From Kibdelosporangium sp. MJ126-NF4 (lineage in GTDB: Bacteria > Actinomycetota > Actinomycetes > Mycobacteriales > Pseudonocardiaceae): a stretch of 64,000 bases of DNA. Location: contig NZ_CDME01000008.1 of NCBI RefSeq assembly GCF_000826545.1, positions 186,001 through 250,000 of the forward strand, given 5' to 3'. Below are positions 34,686 through 44,164 of this stretch, piece after piece (positions within the stretch are counted from its first letter, which is position 1; each line of letters starts with the position of its first letter). The notes under the pieces are model-generated. The model did not search any database. It saw only the letters and a list, made by a program, of their open reading frames with translations, and was not told the DNA's origin. A program made the position numbers and the translations under genes.

Positions 34686-37600
34686 GTGGCCGCTGACTCC
34701 TTCACTCACCTTCATGTGCACACCGAGTACTCGATGCTCGACGGAGCGGCGAAGCTGAAGGACATGTTCGCCCAGTGCGAGGCACTCGGCATGACCTCGG
34801 TCGCGATCACCGACCACGGCCACATGAACGGCGTGTTCGACTTCTTCAAGCAGGCGACGGGCGCGGGCATCAAGCCGATCCTGGGGATCGAGGCCTACGT
34901 GGCCCCGGCGTCGCGGCACGTGAAGGACCGGGTCCGCTGGGGTGACCCGTCGCAGAAATCGGACGACGTCTCCGGTAGCGGTGCGTACACGCACCAGACG
35001 ATCTGGGCGAAGAACGACACCGGCCTGCGCAACCTGATGCGCGCCGCCAGCCTCGCCTCGATGGAGGGCCAGCTCGGCAAGTGGCCGCGGATGGACAGGG
35101 AGCTGCTCGCGAGCCTGTCCGACGGCCTGATGGCCACCACCGGCTGCCCGTCCGGCGAGGTGCAGACGAGGCTGCGCCTCGGCCACTTCGACGAGGCCGT
35201 GAAGGCCGCGGGCGAGTGGCAGGACATCTACGGCAAGGACAACTTCTACGTCGAGCTCATGAACCATGGCATCGACATCGAGCTCAAGGTCCGCAGCGAG
35301 CTGCTCGACGTGGCCAAGAAGGTCGGCATCCCCTTCGTCGTGACCAACGACTCGCACTACACGTACGAGCACGAGCGCGACGCCCACGACGCGTTGCTCT
35401 GCGTGCAGACCGGCAAGACGATGCAGGACCCGACCAGGTTCAAGTTCGACGGATCCGGCTACTACCTGAAGTCGCCGGACGAGATGCGCGCGATCGACTC
35501 GTCCGACGCCTGGCAGGAGGGGTGCCGCAACACCCTGCTGATCGCCGAGAAGGTCACCACGGAAGGCATGTTCACCTCCCGTAACCTGATGCCGAACTTC
35601 CCCATCCCCGAGGGGATGACCGAGGACGAGTACTTCAAACAGCAGGTATGGGAAGGCATGCACCGCCGCTTCCCGGACGGCGTCGACGACGTGCACAAGC
35701 AGCAGGTCGAGTTCGAGATCGGCGTCATCCTGCAGATGGGCTTCCCGGCGTACTTCCTCGTGGTCGCGGACCTGATCAACTGGGCGAAGTCCAACGGCAT
35801 CCGCGTCGGCCCCGGCCGTGGTTCGGCCGCGGGCGCGCTCATCGCCTACGCGATGGGCATCACGGACCTCGACCCGCTGGCCCACGGGCTGATCTTCGAG
35901 CGGTTCCTCAACCCGGACCGTGTGTCCCCGCCCGATATCGACATCGACTTCGACGAGCGTCGGCGCGGTGACGTCATCAGGTACACCACGGAGCGGTGGG
36001 GCGAGGACAAGGTCGCCCAGGTGATCACGTTCGGCACGATCAAGGCGAAGGCCGCGATCAAGGACGCCGCCCGCGTGCTGTTCGGCCAGCCCGGCTACGC
36101 GGTGGCCGACCGGATCGCGAAGGCGTACCCGCCCGCGGTGATGGCCAAGGACATCCCGCTGTCGGGCATCCACGACCCGAACCACAAGCGGTACAAGGAA
36201 GCCACCGAGATCCGGGCGCTCTACGACCAGGACCCGCAGGTCAAGCAGATCATCGACACCGGAAAGGGCCTGGAGGGCCTGATCCGCAACGCCGGTGTGC
36301 ACGCCTGTGCGGTGATCCTGAGCGCCGAGCCGCTGCTGGACGTGATCCCGCTGTGGAAGCGCCCGCAGGACGGTTCGATCATCACCCAGTTCGACTACCC
36401 CACGTGTGAGTCGCTGGGCCTGCTGAAGATGGACTTCCTGGGCCTGCGCAACCTGACGGTGATCGACGACTGCCTGCGCAACATGGAGCTCAACGGCAAA
36501 CAGCAGGTCGACCTGCAAACGCTTGCCCTGGACGACAAGGCCACCTACGAGCTGCTGTCCCGGGGCGACACGCTCGGCGTGTTCCAGCTCGATGGTGGCC
36601 CCATGCGAGACCTGTTGCGCCTGATGCGACCCGACAACTTCGAGGACATCTCGGCCGTCGGCGCGCTGTACCGGCCGGGTCCGATGGGTGCGAAGTCGCA
36701 CACGAACTACGCGCTGCGCAAGAACAAGCAGCAGGAGATCACGCCGATCCACCCGGCGCTGGCCGAGGCACTCGAGGACATCCTGGGCACGACCTACGGC
36801 CTGATCGTGTATCAGGAGCAGGTCATGGCTATCGCCCAGAAGCTCGCCGGGTACACGCTCGGACAAGCAGACCTGCTGCGTCGAGCGATGGGTAAGAAGA
36901 AGAAGGAGATCCTGGACAAGGAGTACGCCGGGTTCGAGAAGGGCATGCTGGACAACGGCTACCCGAAGGACGCGGTCAAGACCCTCTGGGAGATCCTGGT
37001 CCCGTTCGCCGACTACGCGTTCAACAAGGCCCACTCGGCCGCGTACGGGCTGGTGTCGTACTGGACGGCGTACCTCAAGGCGAACTACCCCGCCGAGTAC
37101 ATGGCGGGCCTGCTCACCTCGGTGCGTGACGACAAGGACAAAGCCGCCATCTACCTGGCCGAGTGCCGCAAGATGGGGATCACGGTGCTGCCGCCGGACG
37201 TCAACGAGTCGGCGCGGGACTTCGCGCCGGTCGGCGACGACATCCGGTTCGGCCTCGGCGCGATCCGCAACGTCGGCGCCAACGTGGTCGACTCGATCAT
37301 CAAGGCCCGAAACGAGAAGGGCGCGTTCGTCGACTTCTCGGACTTCCTGCGCAAGGTCGACGCGCAGGCGTGCAACAAGAAGGTCGTCGAGTCGCTGATC
37401 AAGGCAGGCGCGTTCGACTCGCTCAAGCACCCGCGCAAGGGCCTGTTCCTGGTGCACACCGACGCGATCGACGCGGTCATGGACACCAAGCGCGCCGAGG
37501 CCGTCGGCCAGTTCGACCTGTTCGGCGCCGGGGATGCGGCCGACGACGACGTGGCGTCGGTGTTCGACGTGAAGGTCCCCGAGGACGCGTGGGAGACCAA

Positions 37601-38225
37601 GCACCAGCTCGCGCTCGAACGGGAGATGCTGGGCCTGTACGTCTCCGGGCACCCGCTCGACGGCGTCGAGCACATCCTGTCCGCGCAGTCGGACACCCCG
37701 ATCGCGGCGATCCTGGAAGGCACGGTCAACGACGGCGCCCAGGTGGTCATCGGCGGCATCCTCGCCTCGGTGACGCGCCGGGTGAACAAGAACGGCGAGC
37801 CGTGGGCGTCGGCCCAGCTGGAGGACCTCGCCGGTGGCATCGAGGCGCTGTTCTTCCCGAAGACCTACTCGGTGCTCGGGATGAGCGTGGTCGAGGACGC
37901 GATCGTGCTGGTCAAAGCCAGGGTGGCCAAGCGCGACGACCGGATCTCGCTGATCGCCAACGACCTGGTGGTGCCCGACCTCGAAGCGATGGCGGGCAGT
38001 CAGCCGTTCCGCGTCAGCATGCCCGCGTCGAAGTGCACGCCGGACATCGTCGCCCAGCTGAAGGAAGCCCTGTCGACGCACCCCGGCACCACCGAGGTGC
38101 ACCTGCGCCTGATCAACGGTTCGCGCAAGACGCTGCTGAAGCTGGACGACACCCTGCGGGTCAACCCGAACCCGGCACTGATGGGTGACCTGAAGGCGCT
38201 GCTCGGCCCGGCCTGCATGGCTTGA
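34686..38225 (+). CDS. dnaE1: DnaE1, DNA polymerase III alpha subunit
   Basis: Main replicative polymerase catalytic subunit. GTG 34686; 1179 aa, the usual actinobacterial DnaE1 length. Seen: N-terminal PHP domain ([15 protein letters not shown] at 6-20, ITDHGHMNG near 42) which in actinobacteria is often an active proofreading exonuclease, [13 protein letters not shown] near 380, the catalytic [18 protein letters not shown] near 417, the thumb/fingers with [15 protein letters not shown] near 635, helix-hairpin-helix and an OB-fold near 1000 ([21 protein letters not shown]). No intein is present. The 3' end touches the convergent gene. Confidence 0.98.
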   Translation: MAADSFTHLHVHTEYSMLDGAAKLKDMFAQCEALGMTSVAITDHGHMNGVFDFFKQATGAGIKPILGIEAYVAPASRHVKDRVRWGDPSQKSDDVSGSGAYTHQTIWAKNDTGLRNLMRAASLASMEGQLGKWPRMDRELLASLSDGLMATTGCPSGEVQTRLRLGHFDEAVKAAGEWQDIYGKDNFYVELMNHGIDIELKVRSELLDVAKKVGIPFVVTNDSHYTYEHERDAHDALLCVQTGKTMQDPTRFKFDGSGYYLKSPDEMRAIDSSDAWQEGCRNTLLIAEKVTTEGMFTSRNLMPNFPIPEGMTEDEYFKQQVWEGMHRRFPDGVDDVHKQQVEFEIGVILQMGFPAYFLVVADLINWAKSNGIRVGPGRGSAAGALIAYAMGITDLDPLAHGLIFERFLNPDRVSPPDIDIDFDERRRGDVIRYTTERWGEDKVAQVITFGTIKAKAAIKDAARVLFGQPGYAVADRIAKAYPPAVMAKDIPLSGIHDPNHKRYKEATEIRALYDQDPQVKQIIDTGKGLEGLIRNAGVHACAVILSAEPLLDVIPLWKRPQDGSIITQFDYPTCESLGLLKMDFLGLRNLTVIDDCLRNMELNGKQQVDLQTLALDDKATYELLSRGDTLGVFQLDGGPMRDLLRLMRPDNFEDISAVGALYRPGPMGAKSHTNYALRKNKQQEITPIHPALAEALEDILGTTYGLIVYQEQVMAIAQKLAGYTLGQADLLRRAMGKKKKEILDKEYAGFEKGMLDNGYPKDAVKTLWEILVPFADYAFNKAHSAAYGLVSYWTAYLKANYPAEYMAGLLTSVRDDKDKAAIYLAECRKMGITVLPPDVNESARDFAPVGDDIRFGLGAIRNVGANVVDSIIKARNEKGAFVDFSDFLRKVDAQACNKKVVESLIKAGAFDSLKHPRKGLFLVHTDAIDAVMDTKRAEAVGQFDLFGAGDAADDDVASVFDVKVPEDAWETKHQLALEREMLGLYVSGHPLDGVEHILSAQSDTPIAAILEGTVNDGAQVVIGGILASVTRRVNKNGEPWASAQLEDLAGGIEALFFPKTYSVLGMSVVEDAIVLVKARVAKRDDRISLIANDLVVPDLEAMAGSQPFRVSMPASKCTPDIVAQLKEALSTHPGTTEVHLRLINGSRKTLLKLDDTLRVNPNPALMGDLKALLGPACMA

Positions 38226-39044
38226 TCAGCGGCCCGTCCGCTGTGCGGTGAGCAGCAGTTCGTGGCGGGCCATCGCGGCGACCGGGGTGTGTGAGTTCGA
38301 CAGCAGCGCCTCGTAGTCTCCGGCGAGCATGGCGACTTCCTCCCTGGTCGGGGCAAGCGCCTTGTGCAGCAGGAGGAAGCCGTTGAGGTCCGCTGCCTTG
38401 CCGCCGCGCCGCAACCGGAACAGGCAGCCCTCCAGCAGCATCGTCCGGTCCAGCGCCGGGTCGCAGGCAAGGCGGTCCGGCCAGCCGCCTGCCTCAAGCA
38501 TCGTGCCGACACCGTCTACTTCGAACAGGCGGCGAGCCAGTGCGGAGCGGCCGGTGTCGGCGTTGCCGGTGGCGATCCACGAGTACACCAGGCCGTCGGT
38601 GGCCAGCGGCGCGATGCCGGTGTGCGCTGCGAGACTCGTGACCAGGTGCCGCAGGTCCGGGTCGAGCTTGTCGGAGGGCAGCCGCAACGCGAGCCGGTCG
38701 ACCAGATCCGGCAGCCACGACACCCGCCGATCCCGCAGGACCTCGACAACCAGGTCGATCACGTCCGTACCGGTCTCGTCCTCACGCAGGCCGTTGCGCG
38801 TGATCCAGACGGCGACACTTGACGCAGTCGGCAACAAAGCCGCACCTGCGACCGTCAGCGCGCACAACCTCGGACCCCAGAACCGCTTGCTGACGAAGGT
38901 GCCGGTCCGCAGCTCCTTCTCATACGCACGCAGCGGCTCCGCCAGCGTTTTGCGCGCGGCCGCGTCCAGGTCGTGCGTCAGGCGAACAACGTTGTCCGGG
39001 TCGCCGCCGTCGATGATCGGGTGCAGTACGGTCCACTCGGTCAT
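38226..39044 (-). CDS. Unknown HEAT/alpha-solenoid-like protein (DUF6493-like N-region)
   Basis: 272-aa protein on the minus strand, whose stop codon abuts the dnaE1 stop. ATG 39044 is chosen; upstream in-frame codons give Arg-rich low-complexity sequence. Seen: MTEWTVLHPIIDGGDPDNVVRL and then predicted helices with LAEPLRAYEKELR and repeated Leu-rich stretches (VIDLVVEVLRDRRVSWLPDLVDRLALRL in parts), suggesting an alpha-solenoid. It resembles the N-terminal part of larger DUF6493-like proteins, so it may be a short family member or a truncated one. No function is assigned. Confidence 0.55.
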   Translation of the reverse strand: MTEWTVLHPIIDGGDPDNVVRLTHDLDAAARKTLAEPLRAYEKELRTGTFVSKRFWGPRLCALTVAGAALLPTASSVAVWITRNGLREDETGTDVIDLVVEVLRDRRVSWLPDLVDRLALRLPSDKLDPDLRHLVTSLAAHTGIAPLATDGLVYSWIATGNADTGRSALARRLFEVDGVGTMLEAGGWPDRLACDPALDRTMLLEGCLFRLRRGGKAADLNGFLLLHKALAPTREEVAMLAGDYEALLSNSHTPVAAMARHELLLTAQRTGR

Positions 39045-39139
39045 GACAGCTGACGTTAGCGTGCGTGCCCGATCGACTGACGGCCCGGCTGACGCGATTG
39101 ATGTGGCGGAATAGGTCCCTTGACGTGACCAATTGGCAC

Positions 39140-39151
39140 TAGTGTCAGCCC
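39140..39151 (+). promoter_or_regulatory. Candidate -10 for leaderless bioA mRNA
   Basis: TAGTGT at 39140-39145 lies six bases before the GTG start at 39152, and there is no ribosome site. TTGACG at 39120-39125 is only 14 nt upstream of the box, so the -35 is uncertain. Confidence 0.4.
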
Positions 39152-40432
39152 GTGGACGTCGCCGAGTTGATCGCGTTGGACCGCGCGCACGTCTGGCATC
39201 CCTATGGGCCGATGCCGGGCACAAGGGACCCGTACGTCGTGGAATCGGCGTCGGGGGTACGACTGCACTTGGCCGACGGCCGTGACCTTGTCGACGGCAT
39301 GTCCTCATGGTGGGCGGCCATCCACGGCTACCGGCACCCCCGACTCGACCAGGCCATGGCCGACCAGGCAGGCCGGATGAGCCACGTGATGTTCGGCGGA
39401 CTGACCCACGAGCCCGCTGTGCGACTCGCGTCCCGGCTGGTGCAGGTCACGCCGACGCCGCTGCAGCACGTGTTCCTGTGCGACTCGGGCTCGGTCTCCG
39501 TCGAGGTCGCGATGAAGATGTGCCTGCAGTACTGGCGCTCGACCGGTAGGCCGGAGAAACGCCGCATGCTCACCTGGCGCGGCGGCTACCACGGCGACAC
39601 GTTCCACCCGATGAGCGTCTGCGACCCGGACGGCGGAATGCACACGCTGTGGCGCGGAGTCCTACCGGAGCAGATCTTCGCACCGACACCCCCGCCAGGA
39701 TTCGACGCGGGCGTCGACCACGAGTACGTGGCAACCCTCGCGGACATGATCGAGCAGCACGCCGACGAGCTGGCCGCCGTGATCGTCGAGCCGCTGGTGC
39801 AGGGGGCGGGCGGGATGCGTTTCCACGACCCGCGCTACCTGCATGTTTTGCGCGAACTCACCCTTGCCAACGATGTCTTACTGATCTTCGACGAGATCGC
39901 CACCGGGTTCGGCCGTACCGGAACACTGTTCGCCGCCGATCACGCAGCGGTCAGCCCGGACGTGATGTGCCTCGGAAAGGCGCTGACCGGCGGCTACATG
40001 TCCATGGCCGCGACACTGTGCACCACGCGGATCGCCGAGGGAATATCCCAGGGTGACCTGCCCGTGCTCGCGCACGGTCCGACGTTCATGGGCAATCCGC
40101 TGTCCGCCGCCATCGCCAACGCCTCGCTCGACCTGCTTCTCGAAGGCGACTGGGCCGCCGAAGTGCGGCGCATCGAACACGCCCTGCTGACCGGGCTCGA
40201 ACCGGCGCTCGACATGCCCGGTGTCGTCGATGTCCGGGTGCTCGGTGCGATCGGGGTGGTTCAGCTCGACCACCAGGTCGACATCACCGCCGCCACCCGG
40301 GCGACCGTGGAGACAGGTGTGTGGCTGCGGCCGTTCCGGGACTTGATCTACACCATGCCGCCGTACATCACGTCCGACGAGGATCTCACGCTGATCACCA
40401 AAGCCCTGTGCGCCGCCGTGGCCGCCGGGTGA
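39152..40432 (+). CDS. bioA: BioA, adenosylmethionine-8-amino-7-oxononanoate aminotransferase
   Basis: Class III PLP aminotransferase using SAM as amino donor to make 7,8-diaminopelargonic acid in biotin synthesis. GTG 39152; 426 aa. Seen: [10 protein letters not shown] near residue 12, [16 protein letters not shown] near 48, [12 protein letters not shown] near 113, [10 protein letters not shown] near 138, [12 protein letters not shown] near 209, [16 protein letters not shown] near 243, and the PLP Lys in [11 protein letters not shown] near 276. All BioA landmarks are present. The bioF step is not encoded in the window; bioD and bioB lie 5-6 kb downstream. Confidence 0.96.
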   Translation: MDVAELIALDRAHVWHPYGPMPGTRDPYVVESASGVRLHLADGRDLVDGMSSWWAAIHGYRHPRLDQAMADQAGRMSHVMFGGLTHEPAVRLASRLVQVTPTPLQHVFLCDSGSVSVEVAMKMCLQYWRSTGRPEKRRMLTWRGGYHGDTFHPMSVCDPDGGMHTLWRGVLPEQIFAPTPPPGFDAGVDHEYVATLADMIEQHADELAAVIVEPLVQGAGGMRFHDPRYLHVLRELTLANDVLLIFDEIATGFGRTGTLFAADHAAVSPDVMCLGKALTGGYMSMAATLCTTRIAEGISQGDLPVLAHGPTFMGNPLSAAIANASLDLLLEGDWAAEVRRIEHALLTGLEPALDMPGVVDVRVLGAIGVVQLDHQVDITAATRATVETGVWLRPFRDLIYTMPPYITSDEDLTLITKALCAAVAAG

Positions 40433-40914
40433 GCACCATGAAGGGACCGCAACAGGGTGATGGGTTTCCGCCGCCGAAGAAGGACAACACCCGACTGATC
40501 ATCGGCATCGGCGGTGCCGTGCTTGCTGCGATAGTCGCGCTCGTCCTGATCCTGGTGCTCACCGGCAGAAACGAGATCGTCGGCAAGCCGGTCGTCACAA
40601 GCACGCAACCCACCCCACGGACCGGTGCGGCGGCGCTGGCGGACAAGCTGGCCTCCGTCATCGAGAACGGCGACCTCGGCGACCTCGACAACATCGCCTG
40701 CACCAAAGCGGACGCACAGGACGTGGCGCTCAAGGTGCCCCCCAAGCATCAAGTCACGACAACCGTGACTGGCCTTACCGAGACGGACGGCGTTGCCCAG
40801 GCGACGATCGAATACGCGTACGACGACCACACCCTGAGGCTCGTTGCCGACCTGCGCACCCGGGAGACCTCCGCCCAGTCGTGGTGCGTGCAGGCGCTGT
40901 ACGCCGCCAGGTGA
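40429..40914 (+). CDS. Small single-helix secreted/anchored protein, unknown
   Basis: 161-aa protein beginning at GTG 40429 (overlaps the bioA stop) or ATG 40438. Seen: a short Pro/Lys-rich cytoplasmic start, one transmembrane helix ([20 protein letters not shown], given in part), and an extracytoplasmic domain of about 110 residues with one Cys pair (IACTKADAQ and SWCVQAL). It resembles DUF4878-like or mycobacterial small exported proteins but is not recognised. The coupled position with bioA is probably incidental. Confidence 0.6.
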   Translation: MSTMKGPQQGDGFPPPKKDNTRLIIGIGGAVLAAIVALVLILVLTGRNEIVGKPVVTSTQPTPRTGAAALADKLASVIENGDLGDLDNIACTKADAQDVALKVPPKHQVTTTVTGLTETDGVAQATIEYAYDDHTLRLVADLRTRETSAQSWCVQALYAAR

Positions 40915-40956
40915 TCGTCACTGGATTCAGGAGACCAAGCGTGATGTCACTGCTGG

Positions 40957-41751
40957 TCAGAGGACGTGCTCGCGGTAAGTGGTGATCACTCGGTCCACCA
41001 CCTCGTCAGCCGGGGAGTCCCAGATCGACTGGTTGAAGATCTCCACCTCGATCGGGCCGGAGTACCCGGTGGCGTCCACGGCCTCGCGCAGCCGCCGGAG
41101 CTCGATGCACCCGTCACCCATCATGCCCCGGCCGAGCAGCACCCCCTCGGGCAAAGGAGTGACCCAGTCGCACACCTGGAAGATCGAGATCCGCCCGGCC
41201 GCCCGGGAGACAGCCGAGTACACGTTCGGATCCCACCAGATGTGATACGTGTCCACGCACACCCCGACCTGATCGGCGGGGAAGAGCAGAGCCATGTCCA
41301 CCGCCTGGTCCAAAGTGGACACGACACAGCGGTCCGAGGCGAACATCGGGTGCAGCGGCTCGATCGACAGCTGGACTCCCTGTGCCGCGGCGTAAGGAGC
41401 GAGCGACGCGATCGAGTCGATCACGTTCTGCCTGGCCCCGTCGATGTCCGAACTCCCGGGAGGCAGACCACCGGAGACCAGGACGAGAACCGACGTACCC
41501 AGCGCGGCGGCCGAGTCAATGGCCTTGCGGTTGTCGGCAATGGCATCAGGGTCGGCGAAGAAACCACCGCGGCACAACGAAGTCACGGTCAGCCCGGCCT
41601 CACGAACAAGTTTGGCCGAGCGTTCGAGACCGTAGTCGTCAACGGGACCACGCCACAGCCCAACCTGCGTAAGACCGGCCCGCGCACACCCGTCCACGAA
41701 CGAAGGCAGGTCCCACTGGCTCGTGGTGGCCTGGTTCAGGCTCAGCCTCAC
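40957..41751 (-). CDS. Sugar phosphate isomerase/epimerase-family TIM barrel
   Basis: 264-aa protein of the xylose-isomerase-like TIM-barrel family, which includes sugar and inosose isomerases/epimerases. GTG 41751 overlaps the upstream gene's stop (GTGA). Seen: LSLNQATTSQW at the start; metal-ligand Glu in QLSIEPLHP near 145; CVDTYHIWWDP near 177, which supplies Asp and His ligands; ISIFQVCDWVTPLP near 205; and IEVEIFN near 245. The residues for a divalent metal are present. It is the last gene of a three-gene cassette with a DUF993 protein and an oxidoreductase, so it likely acts on a sugar or cyclitol keto-intermediate. Confidence 0.8.
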   Translation of the reverse strand: MRLSLNQATTSQWDLPSFVDGCARAGLTQVGLWRGPVDDYGLERSAKLVREAGLTVTSLCRGGFFADPDAIADNRKAIDSAAALGTSVLVLVSGGLPPGSSDIDGARQNVIDSIASLAPYAAAQGVQLSIEPLHPMFASDRCVVSTLDQAVDMALLFPADQVGVCVDTYHIWWDPNVYSAVSRAAGRISIFQVCDWVTPLPEGVLLGRGMMGDGCIELRRLREAVDATGYSGPIEVEIFNQSIWDSPADEVVDRVITTYREHVL

Positions 41752-42869
41752 GTCGACACCTCCAGGAAAGCACGCATCCGGTGCACGGCGAGATCCGGAT
41801 CGGGCAGCAACCCGGCCGCGTCGGCCAGTGTGAACAGGTCGACCAGGTGTGGCACGGACCGCGCGCTCTCCAGTCCGCCGACCATCTTGAAATGAGTCTG
41901 GTGCCCGGCCAGCCAGGCCAGGAACACGATCCCGGTCTTGTAGTAGTACGTCGGCGCGCCGAAGATGTGCCGCGACAGCGCAACGGTCGGGGCGAAGATC
42001 GAGTCGTACGTGTCGGTGTCCGAGTTGTCCAGCGCGCGGACGGCGGCGGCTGCCGCTGGCGCGATGGCGTCGAAGATCCCGAGCAACGCGTCGCTGTAGC
42101 CGTGTGTGTCTCCCCGGATCAGTTCGGGGTAGTGGAAGTCGTCGCCCGTGTAGCAGCGCACGCCGTCGGGGAGCTGGCGGCGTAACGCCACTTCGCGCGA
42201 CGCGTCGAGCAGCGAGATCTTCACACCGTCCACAGCGGACGCATGGGACTTGATGATCTCCAGGAACACGTCCGTTGCCGCGGCCAGGTCCGGCGCGCCC
42301 CAGTAGCCGTCCAGTGCCGGGTCGAACATCGGCCCGAGCCAGTGCAGGATCACCGGTGACGACACCTGGCGCAGCAGGTGCCCGTACACCCGGTGGTAGT
42401 CGTCGGGCCCGGTCGCCGCCGCGGCCAGTGCCCGGCTGGCCATCAGGATCACCTGGCCGCCGGTCTCCTCGATCACCGCCACCTGCTCGGTGTAGGCCTC
42501 GATCACCTCGTCGACCGTGTGCGGACCGGGCGCCAGCTGGTCTGTGCCCGCACCGCAGGCGAACGGCCCGGCGGCCGCGGCGCCGGTGCGGCGGATCAGT
42601 TCGCGGGTCGCCGCCCAGTCGAGGCCCATTCCGCGCTGTGCGGTGTCCATCGCTTCGGCGACGGCGAAACCGTGCTCCCACAAGTGGTTGCGGTACGCGA
42701 GAGTGGCGTCCCAGTCAACCGCCGCGGGTGCGCCGGGAGTGTTGTCGGCCAACGGGTCCGCGACCACGTGTGCCGCCGCGAGCAGGCGGCGGCTCAGCGG
42801 GGCCGGTCCGGGGGAGTGGCCGCCGGACGACCGAACTGTGTACGGGCCGGTCGGCAGTTCGATGATCAC
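41748..42869 (-). CDS. DUF993 protein, dihydrodipicolinate-synthase-like TIM barrel
   Basis: 373-aa protein of the DUF993 family, a distant relative of the DHDPS/N-acetylneuraminate lyase class I aldolases. The start GTG 42869 immediately follows the stop of the oxidoreductase gene. Seen: VDGVKISLLD near residue 214, where the Schiff-base Lys of the superfamily would lie, and CGAGTDQLAP near 105, where aldolases usually have GTTGE, so substrate handling differs. It also has HWLGPMFDPALDGYWG near 175 and TYYYKTGIVFLAWLAGHQTHFKM near 320 in parts. Inference: a retro-aldol or related C-C step on a keto-sugar acid. Confidence 0.8.
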   Translation of the reverse strand: MIIELPTGPYTVRSSGGHSPGPAPLSRRLLAAAHVVADPLADNTPGAPAAVDWDATLAYRNHLWEHGFAVAEAMDTAQRGMGLDWAATRELIRRTGAAAAGPFACGAGTDQLAPGPHTVDEVIEAYTEQVAVIEETGGQVILMASRALAAAATGPDDYHRVYGHLLRQVSSPVILHWLGPMFDPALDGYWGAPDLAAATDVFLEIIKSHASAVDGVKISLLDASREVALRRQLPDGVRCYTGDDFHYPELIRGDTHGYSDALLGIFDAIAPAAAAAVRALDNSDTDTYDSIFAPTVALSRHIFGAPTYYYKTGIVFLAWLAGHQTHFKMVGGLESARSVPHLVDLFTLADAAGLLPDPDLAVHRMRAFLEVST

Positions 42870-44021
42870 TCACAGCTCCAGGTCCGGAATGGACAGACGA
42901 CGGCCTTCCCGTGTCGACTGCAACCCGAGCTCGGCCAGCTGTACGCCCCGCGCGCCGGCCATCAGGTCCCAGTGCCATGGCGTGTCCAGCAACACGTGCT
43001 TGAGGAACAGCTCCCACTGGGTCTTGAAGCCGTTGTCGAACACCGCGTTGTCCGGTACTTCCTGCCACTGGGAACGGAAGTCCTCGGTCGGCGGCAGGTC
43101 CGGGTTCCACACCGGCATCGGGGTGGCCGACCGGTGCTGCACGCGGCAGCGCCGCAGTCCGGCCACCGCGCTGCCCTCCGTACCGTCCACTTGGAACTCG
43201 ACGAGCTCGTCGCGGAACACCCGCGTCGCCCACGACGAGTTGATCTGAGCGACGATCCCGCCGTCGAGTTCGAAGATCCCGTACGCCGCGTCGTCCGCGG
43301 TCGCCTTGTACTCGGCGCCCTGTTCGTTCCAGCGGGCCGGGATGTGAGTCGCCGCGTGTGCCTGCACGGTCAGCGGTTTGCCGAAGATGTGGTTGAGCAC
43401 GTACTGCCAGTGGCAGAACATGTCCAGGATGATCCCGCCGTCCTCCTCCGCGCGGTAGTTCCACGACGGCCGGTTGATCGGCTGCCAGTCGCCTTCGAAG
43501 ACCCAGTAGCCGAACTCGCCGCGCACCGACAGGATCCGGCCGAAGAAACCGCCGTCCACCAGTCGTTTCAGCTTCAGCAGGCCGGGAAGGAAGATCTTGT
43601 CCTGCACCACGCCGTTCTTCACGCCCGCGTCCGTGGCGAGCCTCGCCAGTTCCAGTGCGGTCGCCAGGTTCGACGCGGTCGGCTTCTCGCAGTAGACGTG
43701 CTTGCCCGCGGCGATCGCCTGCCGCACGGTCCGCTGCCGCTCGCCGGTCACCAGCGAGTCGAAGTACACCTGCACACCCGGGGTGGCGAGTGCCTCGGTC
43801 AGGTTCGTCGTCCACTGCAGGTCGTGCTCGTCGGCGATCGCTTTGACCTTGTGCTCGTTGCGGCCGACCAGGATCGGCTCCGGCCAGATCACGCTGCCGT
43901 CGCCGATCGGGATGCCGCCCTGTTCCCTGATCGCCAGAATCGACCGCAGCAGGTGTTGCCGCAGGCCCATCCGCCCGGTGATGCCGTTCATCGCGATACC
44001 GACCGGCCTACGATCCGCCAT
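42870..44021 (-). CDS. Gfo/Idh/MocA-family NAD(P)-dependent oxidoreductase
   Basis: 383-aa oxidoreductase, first gene of the minus-strand cassette. ATG 44021 has AAAGGGAGAC before it. Seen: a Rossmann N-terminus (VGIAMNGITGRMG), the family motif HVYCEKPTASN near 109-119 (EKP carries the catalytic-region Lys), FGYWVFEGDWQPINRP near 180, and GGIILDMFCHW near 210 with the His of the active site. Substrates in the family are sugars, inositols or amino sugars. Together with the DUF993 and TIM-barrel genes it suggests a short oxidative catabolic route. Confidence 0.88.
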   Translation of the reverse strand: MADRRPVGIAMNGITGRMGLRQHLLRSILAIREQGGIPIGDGSVIWPEPILVGRNEHKVKAIADEHDLQWTTNLTEALATPGVQVYFDSLVTGERQRTVRQAIAAGKHVYCEKPTASNLATALELARLATDAGVKNGVVQDKIFLPGLLKLKRLVDGGFFGRILSVRGEFGYWVFEGDWQPINRPSWNYRAEEDGGIILDMFCHWQYVLNHIFGKPLTVQAHAATHIPARWNEQGAEYKATADDAAYGIFELDGGIVAQINSSWATRVFRDELVEFQVDGTEGSAVAGLRRCRVQHRSATPMPVWNPDLPPTEDFRSQWQEVPDNAVFDNGFKTQWELFLKHVLLDTPWHWDLMAGARGVQLAELGLQSTREGRRLSIPDLEL

Positions 44022-44056
44022 CGTCTCCCTTTCCCGGCGTGGAACACACTCTCGCG

Positions 44057-44083
44057 GCGGGATTCCTCTGCGCGGAATCCCGC
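44057..44083. promoter_or_regulatory. 10-bp perfect dyad in the leader of the oxidoreductase operon
   Basis: GCGGGATTCC (44057-44066) and GGAATCCCGC (44074-44083) are exact complements around TCTGCGC. It sits 36-62 nt before the operon's ATG, adjacent to the LacI dyad. It could be an mRNA hairpin or a second protein-binding dyad. Confidence 0.6.
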
Positions 44084-44088
44084 TGCGT

Positions 44089-44101
44089 AGAAAGCGCTTA
44101 C
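44089..44101. promoter_or_regulatory. LacI-family operator 1 in the divergent promoter
   Basis: AGAAAGCGCTTAC at 44089-44101 has the AAGCGCTT core of LacI/GalR operators and lies between the cassette and its divergent LacI gene. An exact reverse-complement copy occurs at 45178-45190. Confidence 0.75.
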
Positions 44102-44164
44102 TATGAGCGTAAGCTAGGCAGGCACCGGACCGGGTGTCAATAGGCTGTGCTGGGAGGTGGCCGG

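Noticed and set aside
34671..38102. A 1143-codon open frame antisense to dnaE1
   Set aside because: Same GC-bias artefact; dnaE1 is complete on the plus strand with all motifs.
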